From Prorocentrum cordatum (taxonomy: Eukaryota; Sar; Dinophyceae; Prorocentrales; Prorocentraceae): a stretch of DNA of 21,859 nucleotides. Of the stretch, positions 14,699-21,859 are shown in pieces. The number at the start of each line of letters is the position of its first letter. Positions within the stretch are counted from its first letter, which is position 1. The notes under the pieces are model-generated. The model saw only the letters and a program-made list of their open reading frames with translations, had not been told where the DNA came from and ran no database searches. The position numbers and the translations under genes are program-made. Location of the stretch: the NCBI GenBank assembly GCA_963575745.1, contig CAUYUJ010009837.1, forward strand, positions 10,001-31,859. The letters run 5' to 3'.

Positions 14699-15357
14699 CC
14701 AGTAGCACCACTTGTCCGAAGGGTGCCTCAAGTTTGGGTGATGCATGTTCATGTGGCGCAGGGGCGTCAGCTTCCCGACCAGGCAGCGGTGTTTGCTTCA
14801 TCTTAGGGAGGTACGCGTCGGGCCTCGGGAGTCGCCGAAATGTTTCCAATTATTCTTCCTCCTCATCATATATAACTATTCCTCCTCCTCCTCCTATTCC
14901 ACTTCTTCCCTCTCTGCCTCCTTGCTTACTCGTCTCCGTGCTGTTGCGGCTCGAGCCATGGTTGTTCGAGTCTTTGGCTTGATCAGATGGAATCAGAGTC
15001 TGCTTGAGCCCGCGGTTTGGGCCCTGACTGGTCCGCGAGGGTGCGTGAACTGATGCGTTTATGTTTGTTCATGCCATCTCTGCTTCGGTCGATGGCCATA
15101 GTCGTCGCCAGTAGCTCGACAATGTGATCATCAAGATACAGAGCGAGCGTGCGTGGCCCATACGGCCACTTGAGAGGTTCGACGGACGTACCTCGCCCAG
15201 CTTCAGGCGGACTGCGCAGCAGCAGTCGTCCTCACAGGATATCATTGGACGGCCTCTTCAAGCACGATATGCCATCGGATGCCCGGGGGAAGCCGATGAG
15301 GAAAAGAGGGAAATAATGAGGAGAATTAGCCCAGTGGTGTCCACTTGCTCATGCTGC
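14699..15357. other. Unassigned sequence
   Basis: Ordinary composition except for a short TCC cluster at 14855-14897. I see no gene, structured RNA or foldback element. Confidence 0.4.
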
Positions 15358-15501
15358 TGCTGCTCCTCCTCCTCCTCCTCCTCCTTCCCGCTCCTCCTCA
15401 TTCCTCCCTCCTCCTTCTCCCCCTCCTCCTCCTCCGCTCCTCCTCCTCCTCCTCCTCCTCCTCCTCCCCTCCTCCTCCTCCTCCTCCTCCTCCTCCTCCT
15501 C

Positions 15502-15533
<32 letters not shown>

Positions 15534-15600
15534 TCCTCCCTCTCCCCCCTCCTCCTTTTCTTCCTCCTCCTCCTCTTCCCCCCCCTCCCCCATGCTTTTC
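15358..15600 (+). repeat. (TCC)n pyrimidine tract of module 2
   Basis: Starts with GCTGCTGCTGCTCC, passes into long TCC runs, and ends with CCCCCCTCCCCCATGC. It is followed by the module linker. Confidence 0.92.
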
Positions 15601-15697
15601 CCTTACAAGTAACTCCTCCCGTTCGCACTCCCAGACGTGTCGGTAGGGCGGGCCGGGCGTTTCGTACGAGACCCCCTCACCACATTTGCAACACTTT
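15601..15697 (+). repeat. Linker of the TCC-satellite module, copy 2
   Basis: Aligns with 7067-7187 (shared GCGGGCCGGGCGTTTCG and CCTCACCAC-type blocks) and joins the TCC tract to the satellite in the same order. Confidence 0.65.
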
Positions 15698-16215
15698 CAC
15701 AGATTGAGGGCGGGTGGTTTTCAATTTGTGTTTTTCTCGCCTTAGCGCCACGCGCATTATTTTTAAAAGTTGGTAGCAGTTTCACCGATGGAAGGTGAAC
15801 CTGCAACATGTTGCTGTCGCCTTAGCGCCGCGCAAATTCGTTTCAAAAGGTTGCAGGAGATCCATCGTTAAATATTCAAAAATGAAGGGCGGGTCCTGTT
15901 CAAACTATCGCTCTCGCCTCAGCACTGCGCACATTCGTTTTATAAGTTAGGAACAACACTGATTGAGGGCGAGTCCTTTTCAGACTGTGGCTCTCGCCTT
16001 GGCGCCGCGCGTACTCGTTTTAAGAGTTTGCAGCAGGTTCAGGGATGGAAGGCGGGCCGTTTTCTAACTGATACTCTCGCTTGAGCGCCGCGGACATTCG
16101 TCTTAAAATTTTGCGCCGCTTCAAGGATCGAAGGCGTTTTTTCAAAATGTGCTGCTCGCTCTAGCGCTGTACGCATTCGCTTTAAATGCTCGCAGCGATC
16201 ACAAATTTAAAGGCT
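15698..16215 (+). repeat. 82-bp satellite, array 2 (about six units)
   Basis: Units start near 15698, 15783, 15872, 15957, 16040 and 16122, with a partial seventh near 16198. Blocks include GATTGAGGGCG, CTCTCGCCTTAGCGCCGCGC and ATTCGTTTTAAAA. Within a unit GGGCGAG and CTCGCC can pair. Units are diverged, so this is an old array. Confidence 0.82.
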
Positions 16216-16321
16216 GCCGCCTCTGCCGCCGACCCCAAGTGATCGACGTACGGTTGATTCGTTTGTTGTCGGGGTGCTTATCGGAGTACGGCAGAAAAGG
16301 GGTTAATATGAGACATCCAGG

Positions 16322-16338
16322 CATGAGCCTGGCTCATG
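16322..16338. repeat. Perfect short palindrome
   Basis: CATGAGCC-T-GGCTCATG is an 8-bp perfect inverted repeat around one base. It may be incidental. Confidence 0.5.
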
Positions 16339-16441
16339 ATTCTCAGTTGCACTTTCGTCTCTTCTTCACCGAGTATCCTTCCCGCCACTGTGCCTAGGTT
16401 CTCGGTATGAAGCCTCTTGGTTGTTCGTTTGGATTTCGTGA

Positions 16442-16729
16442 TTGTCTCTTCGGGGAAGCCCACACCTGAGGTGGTTCAGCCATTGTCGCCCTAGATCTTC
16501 CCTTTTTGGGCTCAGAGATGTCCTGTCAATGCTGTCTCCGATGACCCATTGGACAACTCAGTGTCGCTTGCCAGATGAACACTCGGGCAGACTGGAACCC
16601 TTCTTGTTGCCAGTCTCGGGGGAACTGGAACCCTTCTTTGTTGCCAGACCAGGGAGACTCGAACCCTCTCGGGTGCGAGTAGCACATCTGTCAATCGTGT
16701 CCACTAGTGAAACGGGCGAGGGTTCTTAG
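16442..16729 (+). CDS. Hypothetical ORF with 11-residue tandem repeats
   Basis: Not recognised. The frame is open for 95 codons; the first ATG is at 16529, giving 66 residues. Its feature is a set of 33-bp tandem repeats (16566-16666, three units) that stay in frame and encode LPDEHSGRLEPF, LLPVSGELEPF and FVARPGRLEPS, that is, a conserved G-[RE]-L-E-P core. A period that is a multiple of three with a conserved peptide core favours past coding use. The same frame reopens right after two close stops (16727 and 16742) and continues to 17017, so this may be one gene broken by point changes, or two exons. The minus strand of the repeats carries GGTTCGAGTC, a tRNA B-box-like string, but no tRNA folds around it. 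Confidence 0.28.
   Translation: MSLRGSPHLRWFSHCRPRSSLFGLRDVLSMLSPMTHWTTQCRLPDEHSGRLEPFLLPVSGELEPFFVARPGRLEPSRVRVAHLSIVSTSETGEGS
16566..16666 (+). repeat. Three 33-bp tandem repeats
   Basis: Units end at 16600, 16633 and 16666, each finishing GACTGGAACCC or a variant (GAACTGGAACCC, GAGACTCGAACCC). TTGCCAG recurs in each unit. Confidence 0.75.
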
Positions 16730-16744
16730 CTGGGCATTGCATGA

Positions 16745-17017
16745 GGCGAGTTGTCCGTCCTCTGCCGATGGGAGTTTGGGAGGAAGCGACTTCACAAGCT
16801 AGTCACCCAAAGGTGTGGGCGGATTTTCCTTGCCGTGGATGTTGTGTGGCACTTCGTCGGAGGGGAGGCCCGACGTTGCCCCATCAGCCATGCAACTGGT
16901 GCTGCAGCGCGCCTGGCGCTTGCCGAAAAACATGAAATCATGCCGCCCTCAAGGCTGGCGGGTTCCGAAGTCCTGGGGCGTCGCGCCGAGTTCCCGGGAG
17001 GGGTCAGTGGCCCCTGA
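16745..17017 (+). CDS. Hypothetical open frame, same frame as the upstream ORF
   Basis: Not recognised. A 90-codon frame follows TGA (16742-16744) and ends in TGA at 17015-17017. It has no ATG until codon 65 or so, so it is not a complete gene by itself. It reads like ordinary protein: LSVLCRWEFGRKRLHKLV, then FLAVDVVWHFVGGEARRCP, then ATGAAARLALAEKHEIMPPS. Hydrophobic, basic and aromatic residues are balanced, unlike the repeat-derived frames. Being in phase with the 16442-16729 frame, it may be the continuation of that gene after nonsense mutations or across a short unrecognised intron. Confidence 0.25.
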   Translation, partial: GELSVLCRWEFGRKRLHKLVTQRCGRIFLAVDVVWHFVGGEARRCPISHATGAAARLALAEKHEIMPPSRLAGSEVLGRRAEFPGGVSGP

Positions 17018-17335
17018 GAGGTCTCGCCATTTTAGGAGCCCCCTTTCCTGGCCGATTTGATGTTCGGATTCAAGTTCTGGTCCGATCCGTCGTGCGCCAT
17101 TGAAATGTACATCGGTCCTATATGAGGACTCCAACGGTGAACCTCGTGCCTTCGGCGACAAAGCCAACGCAAGTAAAACGAAGACGCTGCCGCTGGTGGA
17201 GACTCGGTCGAAAAATGACAGGTTCTAAGCGCGCGCGTGGTTCAAGTATATCGTATGGATGAATACCTGGTTTCCGGGGGCGCCTCCCACCTCAAAATCA
17301 TCGGGCTTCCTTTATTCATACATCCGCCGTGGCGC
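17018..17335. other. Unassigned sequence
   Basis: Ordinary composition. I see no gene or repeat that I can support. Confidence 0.4.
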
Positions 17336-17403
17336 CTCCAAGGGGCTTCCAGACGGCCCAGGAGGCTTCCAGGAGGCCTCCAAGGCGGCCCCAGGAAGCA
17401 CCC
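17336..17403 (-). repeat. GGCCTCTTGG-type minisatellite, inverted
   Basis: CTCCAAGG, GGCTTCCAG and GAGGCCTCCAAGG repeats, which on the minus strand match the minisatellite at 5055-5222. It again borders a GGA tract. Confidence 0.5.
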
Positions 17404-18519
17404 GAGAGGGGGGAGGAGGAAGAGGGCAGCAGAGGAGGAGGACGAGGGGCAGGCGGAGAAGGAGGCAGAGGAGGAAGGAGAGGGGGGGAGGAAGAGGAGG
17501 AGAAGGAGGATGAGGTGGGGGAGGCAAAATGCGGAGGAGCATGAGGAGGATGAGGAGGAGGAAGACGAAGAGGAGGAGTAGGAGGGGGGAGGAGGAGAGG
17601 AGGCGGAGGAGGAGGAGGAGGAAGGAGGAGGCGAGGAGGAGGAGAGAGGAGGAGGGGGAGAGAGGAGGAGAGGAGGAGCAGAAAGGAGAGGAGGAGGAGA
17701 CGGCTGAAGAGGACGAGGATTGTGGGGGGGTAGGGTGGGGAGGAGGACGACGAGGATGAGTAAAGAGGAGGAAGGATACAGAAAGTAGGGATGAGGAGGA
17801 GATGTGAGAGGAGGAGGACGAGAGAGGAGAGAAGAAGGAGGAGGAAGTGAGGAGAGGAGGAGAGGAGGAGAGGAGAAGTGGAGGAGGAGAGGGGGGGTAG
17901 GAGAGAGGAGGAGGAGGAGGAGAGGGAGGAGGAGGAGAGAGGAGGAGGAGGAGGAGGAGGAGGAGGAGGAGGATGAGAGGAGAGGAGCAGAGGAGAGGAG
18001 GAGGAGAGAAGGAGGAGGTGGGTGGGATGGAGAAGGAGAGGGAGGAGAGGAGAGGAGAGAGGAGACGAGAGGAGGAGGAAACTAGTTCTCTGGCGGAGGG
18101 GGGGAGGAGAGAGAGTTAGGAGAGGAGAGAGAGGAATAGGAGAGGAGGTGAGGAGGAAAAGGAGAAAGGAAGGGAGAAGGAGGAAGGGATAGGAGGAGGA
18201 GGAGGAGAGGAGGAGGAGGGAGAGAGGTTAGGGAGAGCGGAGGAGGAGAAACCGGACGAGGTCGAGAGGGGACAAAGACGAGGAGGGGGATGATGGAAGG
18301 AAAAGGAAAGGGGGGGGAGAATAACGGGGAGGATGGGAGTGGAGAGGAGGGAGGAGGAACAGGAACAGAAAAACGAGGAGGACGAGGAGGTGGAGGCGGA
18401 GGAGGTGAAGGAGGAGGACGACGACGAGCCGGATAATGCGGAAGTGGGGAGGGGGGGAGGAAGGGACGGGGAGGAGGAGGGGAGGAGGAGGAGGAGGAGG
18501 GAAGGAAAGGCACGGGGGC
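17404..18519 (+). repeat. 1.1-kb polypurine (GGA)n tract
   Basis: Nearly continuous purine on the plus strand, dominated by GGA and GGAGA words, with only scattered pyrimidines over about 1.1 kb. This is the longest low-complexity tract here and a candidate for triplex (H-DNA) formation. All Glu/Arg/Gly-rich frames on the plus strand, and the Pro/Ser/Leu-rich ones on the minus strand, derive from it. Confidence 0.93.
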
Positions 18520-19728
18520 AGGGGGAACGCCGCCTGTGGCCCAAAACTGGGCCATCGTTGGCCGATCCAGCGTTTCTGAAACGGCCGATCGTTGAAGCTT
18601 GAACGATTCCCGCGCTGTCAGGAACCACCGCTGCGGTCGACACGTCGCGGCATTGCCGTGCGCACGTATGGGCGGGGCGCTCCAGATCTGGCCTGGCTTT
18701 TGACGCACCCTCGCTCTTGGCGGCGAGCCAGCGGAAGGCCATCGGAAGTGCAATTGCGGCGGGTCTGCTGGGGGAGGGTCGGCGGCAGCAAGCGCCGGGC
18801 CCCAAGGTTGTTGGATCCAGAGCTTCCGGAGCTGGCCGGGGTGAGGTACGGTCAAGTCCCTGAAAGCAAGAACATATAATGACAATGGTGATGGGCGTTG
18901 TTGTTCCGGGCCGTTCCTCTGTTGAAGGTCGGGCAATTTGTTCGCGGCCGAGGCTCGCCGTGGCCAGACGAGCTTGTTCGTTCCGAACCTGGCGCTCTTC
19001 ATGGCAGCGCGCTGCATGCATCCAGGCCTCCCGGATGGGGCCCGAGCAAACATGGTCAGAGGATCGCGCCGCATCGACGATGCATCGCTGATGCGGACCG
19101 AGGTGTAGCCTGATTCTCTCCACGCTGACGGCGCCGATGCGCACAAGCGATGCATCGGCTCTCTTGGGGGGTCTCCGCCGCTGTGGGAAAACGGCGGGGG
19201 GGGGTTCGGCCGTGGCGAGGGCGAGGCCAGGGGGTGGGGGGGTGCGCTTACAGGCGAGGCTGCTTGGTAGGTCGACCTTGCCAAATCAAGGATGCTCCTG
19301 CGCCCTGTGCGTGCCGATCCATGCCGTTGACAGTCCTTCGGAGTTGTGGCGTTCGGAAGGGTCTCGAGTCCTCTAGCGTGTCCTCTCCAATGAACACCCG
19401 CGCCTACGTGCGGACGCCCTGCGTGCCTGCGTGCGTCCCCGCCGTCGTGTTCGTCATGGTCATCGCCGTGGCTCGTCTGGCACTGGCACCGCGCGCGTGC
19501 GTCTCGGTCGAAAGAGGCCGGTAGTTCATGGTTCCAGACCGTATCAGCGCGCTGATGAGTGCGACCCGCCCTTGCCCTCCATCGGGTTTCCGTAACTGGG
19601 CCGTATCGCGTTGTATACCGTCGGAACATATCGTAGTGCGACCCCGCCGAGGTGCTCCATAGCTGTCGGCGGCGCGCGCGTTGGCTCCGCCGCCGCGCCG
19701 TGCTTAACGAGCGCGCGGCGCCCTGCAT
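18082..19728 (-). CDS. Long hypothetical minus-strand ORF (548 aa)
   Basis: Not recognised. The ATG-started frame runs 548 codons. About 400 N-terminal codons (19728 down to about 18520) lie in non-repetitive DNA and contain no stop, which is longer than I would expect by chance at this GC content. The rest is Pro/Ser/Leu-rich and is simply the complement of the polypurine tract. The N-terminal part is Arg/Ala-rich, followed by a His/Asp cluster (HGDDHDEHDGGDARRH) and more mixed sequence such as LYVLAFRDLTVPHPGQLR. The frame crosses foldback element B2 (19054-19159), which argues against an intact conserved gene. Upstream, the same frame continues past one TAG (19810-19812) to 20067. It could be a decayed gene or a chance frame in stop-poor DNA. 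Confidence 0.25.
   Translation of the reverse strand: MQGAARSLSTARRRSQRARRRQLWSTSAGSHYDMFRRYTTRYGPVTETRWRARAGRTHQRADTVWNHELPASFDRDARARCQCQTSHGDDHDEHDGGDARRHAGRPHVGAGVHWRGHARGLETLPNATTPKDCQRHGSARTGRRSILDLARSTYQAASPVSAPPHPLASPSPRPNPPPPFSHSGGDPPREPMHRLCASAPSAWRESGYTSVRISDASSMRRDPLTMFARAPSGRPGCMQRAAMKSARFGTNKLVWPRRASAANKLPDLQQRNGPEQQRPSPLSLYVLAFRDLTVPHPGQLRKLWIQQPWGPALAAADPPPADPPQLHFRWPSAGSPPRARVRQKPGQIWSAPPIRAHGNAATCRPQRWFLTARESFKLQRSAVSETLDRPTMAQFWATGGVPPAPVPFLPSSSSSSPPPPRPFLPPSPLPHYPARRRPPPSPPPPPPPRPPRFSVPVPPPSSPLPSSPLFSPPFPFPSIIPLLVFVPSRPRPVSPPPLSLTSLPPPPLLLLLLSLPPSPFLSPFPPHLLSYSSLSSPNSLSSPPPPEN
18537..18595. repeat. Clustered small palindromes
   Basis: TGGCCC-aaaact-GGGCCA (18537-18554) is followed by CGTTTC-t-GAAACG (18571-18583), whose flanks CGATCCAG and GCCGATCG partly extend the second stem. 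Confidence 0.5.
19054..19159. mobile_element. Foldback/MITE-like element, family B, copy 2
   Basis: The left end GGTCAGAGGATCGCGCCGCA is nearly identical to B1 (2638). The interior aligns through GATGCGGA and GGCG.CGATGC to TGCATCGG. After that the right end is lost or diverged, so the terminal inverted repeat is incomplete. Same orientation as B1. Confidence 0.6.
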
Positions 19729-19812
19729 CTCTGCCAGCGTGATGGGGGGCAGGTACTCCCAGCCGTTGGCGGCGGGGCGTCGTTGGGTATCGAGGACGTC
19801 ATGGGCGGTCTA

Positions 19813-20272
19813 GATCTTCGTCCCTGTTCCCAAGGTCGGATTGGGCATCATTTTTGATACCGGCGGCCTCGTACGGAGCTCATACTTTAGAGGCAGCGCG
19901 TGCGCGACTCTTTCCGGGATGCGCCAACGGTCGATCGCCCGGGCGCGTTTCTTCCGTCGCCGTCGTTTGCGCGCGAGCCGGCGACGCCGACTTTCGCGCC
20001 ATCGCCGCGTCCCAACGCGAAGTCGGTCATAGCCATGTCCTTTTTGACATATGCGTAGTCGCCCCACACTCGCGGCCGTTTCAGCTCATTCGCTCGCCTC
20101 CAGAACGCTCGCGTTCGCGCTTCCCCCGCCAGCGCGCAGTGTCTTCTTCGGGGGTGCTTTGCGCATTGCTTTTCCTCTGCGTTGCCCCTCTGCCTGAATC
20201 CGTCCTATGGCATCGAGACGTGTTAGACCGCATGTGCTGCCAAGTCCAATGTGAGTGGCTGTGGCCCATCAC
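19813..20272 (-). pseudogene. Broken minus-strand coding-like frames
   Basis: Not recognised. Three overlapping minus-strand frames read like one damaged protein: ARWRGKRERERS (ending near 20110), then ANELKRPRVWGDYAYVKKD, then MAMTDFALGRGDGAKVG in a second frame, then RWRIPERVAHALPLKYELR and PPVSKMMPNPTLGTGTK in a third. The third frame meets a TAG (19810-19812) and then continues in phase as NGWEYLPPITLAEMQ into the 548-codon ORF. If real, this implies two frameshifts and one nonsense change, or introns. I cannot name a family. A plus-strand frame over the same DNA is also open, so chance is possible. Confidence 0.25.
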
Positions 20273-20404
20273 TAGACGCCGAGATTCAGGGGAAGTTCAG
20301 AACCCTGGAACCAGACAGGTGTTTCTGGGTTCGCGACCTCGCGACGCACTCCGCGGCAGTCCGCGCTCGCCAAAAATCTGCAACGGTGCCAGTGATCTGT
20401 TTGC

Positions 20405-21652
20405 ATGGTACTTCACGTGCAGTCTGGCAGACTCATCCACCTGGCAGACTGGCGCGCCGCAGAGTCTCGACAGTTGTGGTCGGACCCGGACGAGTGGGCC
20501 ACGCGTCCACGCTACTTCGCAGAATGGGTAAGTTTTTTCCCAACACCTTGTTCTTCCCGCAAATTGAGCCGCTCCTGTCGGTCCCGCGCGTTCACCCGCT
20601 GCAGCATTTGTCGCGGTGCCCTAGCACGGTCTTTCTGTGTGGGGCACGCGCGCGGGCGAGTCTTGGTGTCAGTCGCTTTCGAGCGACAAGCGGGTTCGCC
20701 CCCGAAATCATGTCAAAATGACAGTCTCACGCGCCGGGGAAAGCCTAAAAGGGCTTCCGTCTGCCCGATCCTCCCTCCACTTTCTCCCCCTTCCTTGTCG
20801 TATCGACGTACTGCCCCGGCTCCCTATGACGTCCTCCGCTGGCCTGGGTGGTGCACTCAGGTCGCGGGGGGGGATAGGGGGGGGGCTAGGGTCTTCCTTT
20901 CCCTAAACAGCTTGTGCCTCGTCGCCACTGGGATGGGGGGGTGCACCGTTCCTTCGGATGGGCACACCCCCCTTCCCGTGCTCTCCTCCTTCCTTTCCCT
21001 CCTCCCCCCCTCCGTATTCCAACGCCTTCGGCATGTCCGCCGGCGGCCTCCTTGGCGCGGTCTGCGAGTGGTGTGGGCAGCGTGTTCCCTTGTGGTGGGT
21101 CTCTGTCTGGTGGCGGGCCCAACGCGGGTTGCAGTGCGAGCACCCCGACGGTGTGCGGCAGGCCCGATGCGGTTGCCGAATGGCAAGCATGCGTGGGAGA
21201 CGGTGCTGGAATCTGTACAGGGGTCCGAGCGGGGGGCTGGAACAGGGTCAGATCGGGGTGGTACATTGTCTGTGGGGGAGGTCCACGAACACGATTCCAC
21301 GGGCGGTGCGGGGGCACGAGCAGGGGTCCGAACGCCGGGCTTGAATCGGAACCAAACCGTTCGGAAAAGTGTCGGATGTGAGTGCCCAGCACAATGCGCG
21401 TGGAACGGTGCAGGGGCCAGAGCGGGGGGCTTGAACAGGGTCGGGCCCGGGTGGACATTTGTGATGGTTCGGGGGCCCAAGAACAGTATTTTGGGACGGT
21501 GTGAGGGTCGCTGCGGGTGCCAGGGCAAGGGTCGTAACGGGAGGTTCGCACGAGGTCGCATCCGGGTTAGAAAACGTCGGGTGTGCGGGCCCACGAACAG
21601 TAATACTCCTGGAACGGCGCCGACTCCAAAGGGGGCTTATGGAAATGGGTAG
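20405..21652 (+). CDS. Hypothetical 415-codon ORF, doubtful
   Basis: Not recognised. ATG-started frame of 415 codons. The first 41 codons (for example LADWRAAESRQLWSDPDEW) are ordinary-looking and end at AATGG followed by GTAAGT (20528-20533), the canonical 5' splice-site sequence. If that donor is used, only 20405-20527 is exon and the rest of the frame is irrelevant. The second half (from about 21199) is degenerate ~100-bp G-rich repeats in which minus-strand frames of 245 and 221 codons are equally open, so openness there reflects composition. No domain, signal peptide or catalytic motif is visible. Confidence 0.18.
   Translation: MVLHVQSGRLIHLADWRAAESRQLWSDPDEWATRPRYFAEWVSFFPTPCSSRKLSRSCRSRAFTRCSICRGALARSFCVGHARGRVLVSVAFERQAGSPPKSCQNDSLTRRGKPKRASVCPILPPLSPPSLSYRRTAPAPYDVLRWPGWCTQVAGGDRGGARVFLSLNSLCLVATGMGGCTVPSDGHTPLPVLSSFLSLLPPSVFQRLRHVRRRPPWRGLRVVWAACSLVVGLCLVAGPTRVAVRAPRRCAAGPMRLPNGKHAWETVLESVQGSERGAGTGSDRGGTLSVGEVHEHDSTGGAGARAGVRTPGLNRNQTVRKSVGCECPAQCAWNGAGARAGGLNRVGPGWTFVMVRGPKNSILGRCEGRCGCQGKGRNGRFARGRIRVRKRRVCGPTNSNTPGTAPTPKGAYGNG
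20528..20533 (+). promoter_or_regulatory. Possible 5' splice site
   Basis: AATGG followed by GTAAGT matches the eukaryotic donor consensus closely. A possible acceptor downstream is CACCCGCTGCAG near 20604. The pairing is speculative. Confidence 0.25.
20865..20893 (+). repeat. G-run cluster
   Basis: Runs of 8, 9 and 3 G separated by ATA and CTA, with G-quadruplex potential. Confidence 0.5.
20927..20980. repeat. Inverted repeat with about 20-bp arms
   Basis: CTGGGATGGGGGGGTGCACC pairs imperfectly with GGGCACACCCCCCTTCCCGT. It resembles the smaller foldback structures elsewhere in the window. Confidence 0.5.
21199..21620 (+). repeat. Degenerate ~100-bp G-rich tandem repeat
   Basis: Units open with GACGGTGCTGG (21199), GCGGTGCGGGG (21303), AACGGTGCAGG (21404), GACGGTGTGAGG (21495) and GAACGGCG (21612), a spacing of 91-117 bp. 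GCGGGGGGCTTGAACAGGGTC-like blocks recur at about 21231, 21334 and 21430. The units are strongly diverged. Confidence 0.6.
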
Positions 21653-21752
21653 ACGGTTTCCTGGTTGATTCATTATCGTTGGGCCCTTTAACGCCGTCCT
21701 GGAGCATGGTGGGGCCATTTTGTTGGCTCCTTTGGCGGCCTCATCTTTCACT

Positions 21753-21773
21753 TAGTAGCCGTAGTAGTTGTAC

Positions 21774-21850
<77 letters not shown>

Positions 21851-21859
21851 ATAGTAGTA
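21753..21859 (+). repeat. (TAG)n microsatellite, running off the window
   Basis: Degenerate from 21753 and a nearly pure TAG array from 21774 to the end, with one TAA interruption near 21850. The array continues beyond the window. Confidence 0.95.

Noticed and set aside
16640-16740. Possible minus-strand tRNA (T-arm-like GAGGGTTCGAGTCTCCC)
   Set aside because: No matching 5' acceptor strand, no D-arm or A-box, and the string belongs to a tandem repeat.
21774-21859. (TAG)n as a telomere
   Set aside because: It lacks the G-run of TTAGGG or TTTAGGG repeats; it is a simple trinucleotide array.

Overview
This window looks like gene-poor nuclear DNA of a GC-rich eukaryote, most likely a microalga or other protist. 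There are no operons, no ribosome-binding-site-led genes, no recognisable rRNA or tRNA, and no long ORF with a confidently identified domain. It holds very long (GGA)n/(TCC)n tracts, a (GAC)n tract, a 0.75 kb (ATG)n-derived tract, a terminal (TAG)n array, several satellites and minisatellites, and many short foldback (terminal-inverted-repeat) elements. A dinoflagellate is one possibility. It rests on a degraded frame resembling FNIP/leucine-rich repeats (about 7.58-7.77 kb, minus strand) and a weak spliced-leader-like string near 21.7 kb. Neither is decisive, so the organism is unresolved.

Layout. 1-1.65 kb: apparently unique sequence with no gene. 1.65-2.75 kb: two copies of a 131-133 bp element (family M) with inverted ends and apparent 5-bp target-site duplications, then a second foldback family (B). 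2.76-5.3 kb: four (GGA)n tracts alternating with foldback elements (families C, D, J, K) and a GC-rich minisatellite. 5.3-6.4 kb: a G-quadruplex motif, a small ATG-started ORF built on in-frame 27-bp Cys-rich repeats, and a degenerate ~145-bp tandem repeat. 6.6-7.44 kb: a (TCC)n tract, a ~100-bp linker and an 82-bp satellite. The same three-part module recurs at 15.36-16.2 kb. 7.44-8.35 kb: the FNIP-like relic, another (TCC)n tract, a GC-rich exon-like stretch and (GAC)n. 8.53-10.0 kb: six foldback elements nearly end to end. 10.0-11.3 kb: a candidate small minus-strand ORF and a (GGA)n tract. 11.66-11.83 kb: a nearly perfect 170-bp palindrome.

12.3-14.7 kb: a third M element, then TCC / spacer / GGA / ATG repeats / GGA / spacer / TCC. 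16.4-17.0 kb: two ORFs in one frame separated by two stop codons, the first carrying 11-residue tandem repeats. 17.4-18.5 kb: a 1.1 kb polypurine tract. 18.1-20.3 kb: a long minus-strand open frame (548 codons, its end being the complement of the polypurine tract), which contains a second B element, plus further broken minus-strand frames upstream of it. 20.4-21.65 kb: a 415-codon plus-strand frame with a canonical splice-donor string, merging into degenerate ~100-bp G-rich repeats. 21.75 kb to the end: (TAG)n.

I see no set of genes working together as a pathway. The strongest signal is structural: at least eight short inverted-repeat families, several present more than once, that look like non-autonomous DNA transposons or foldback elements. 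All coding calls are tentative.
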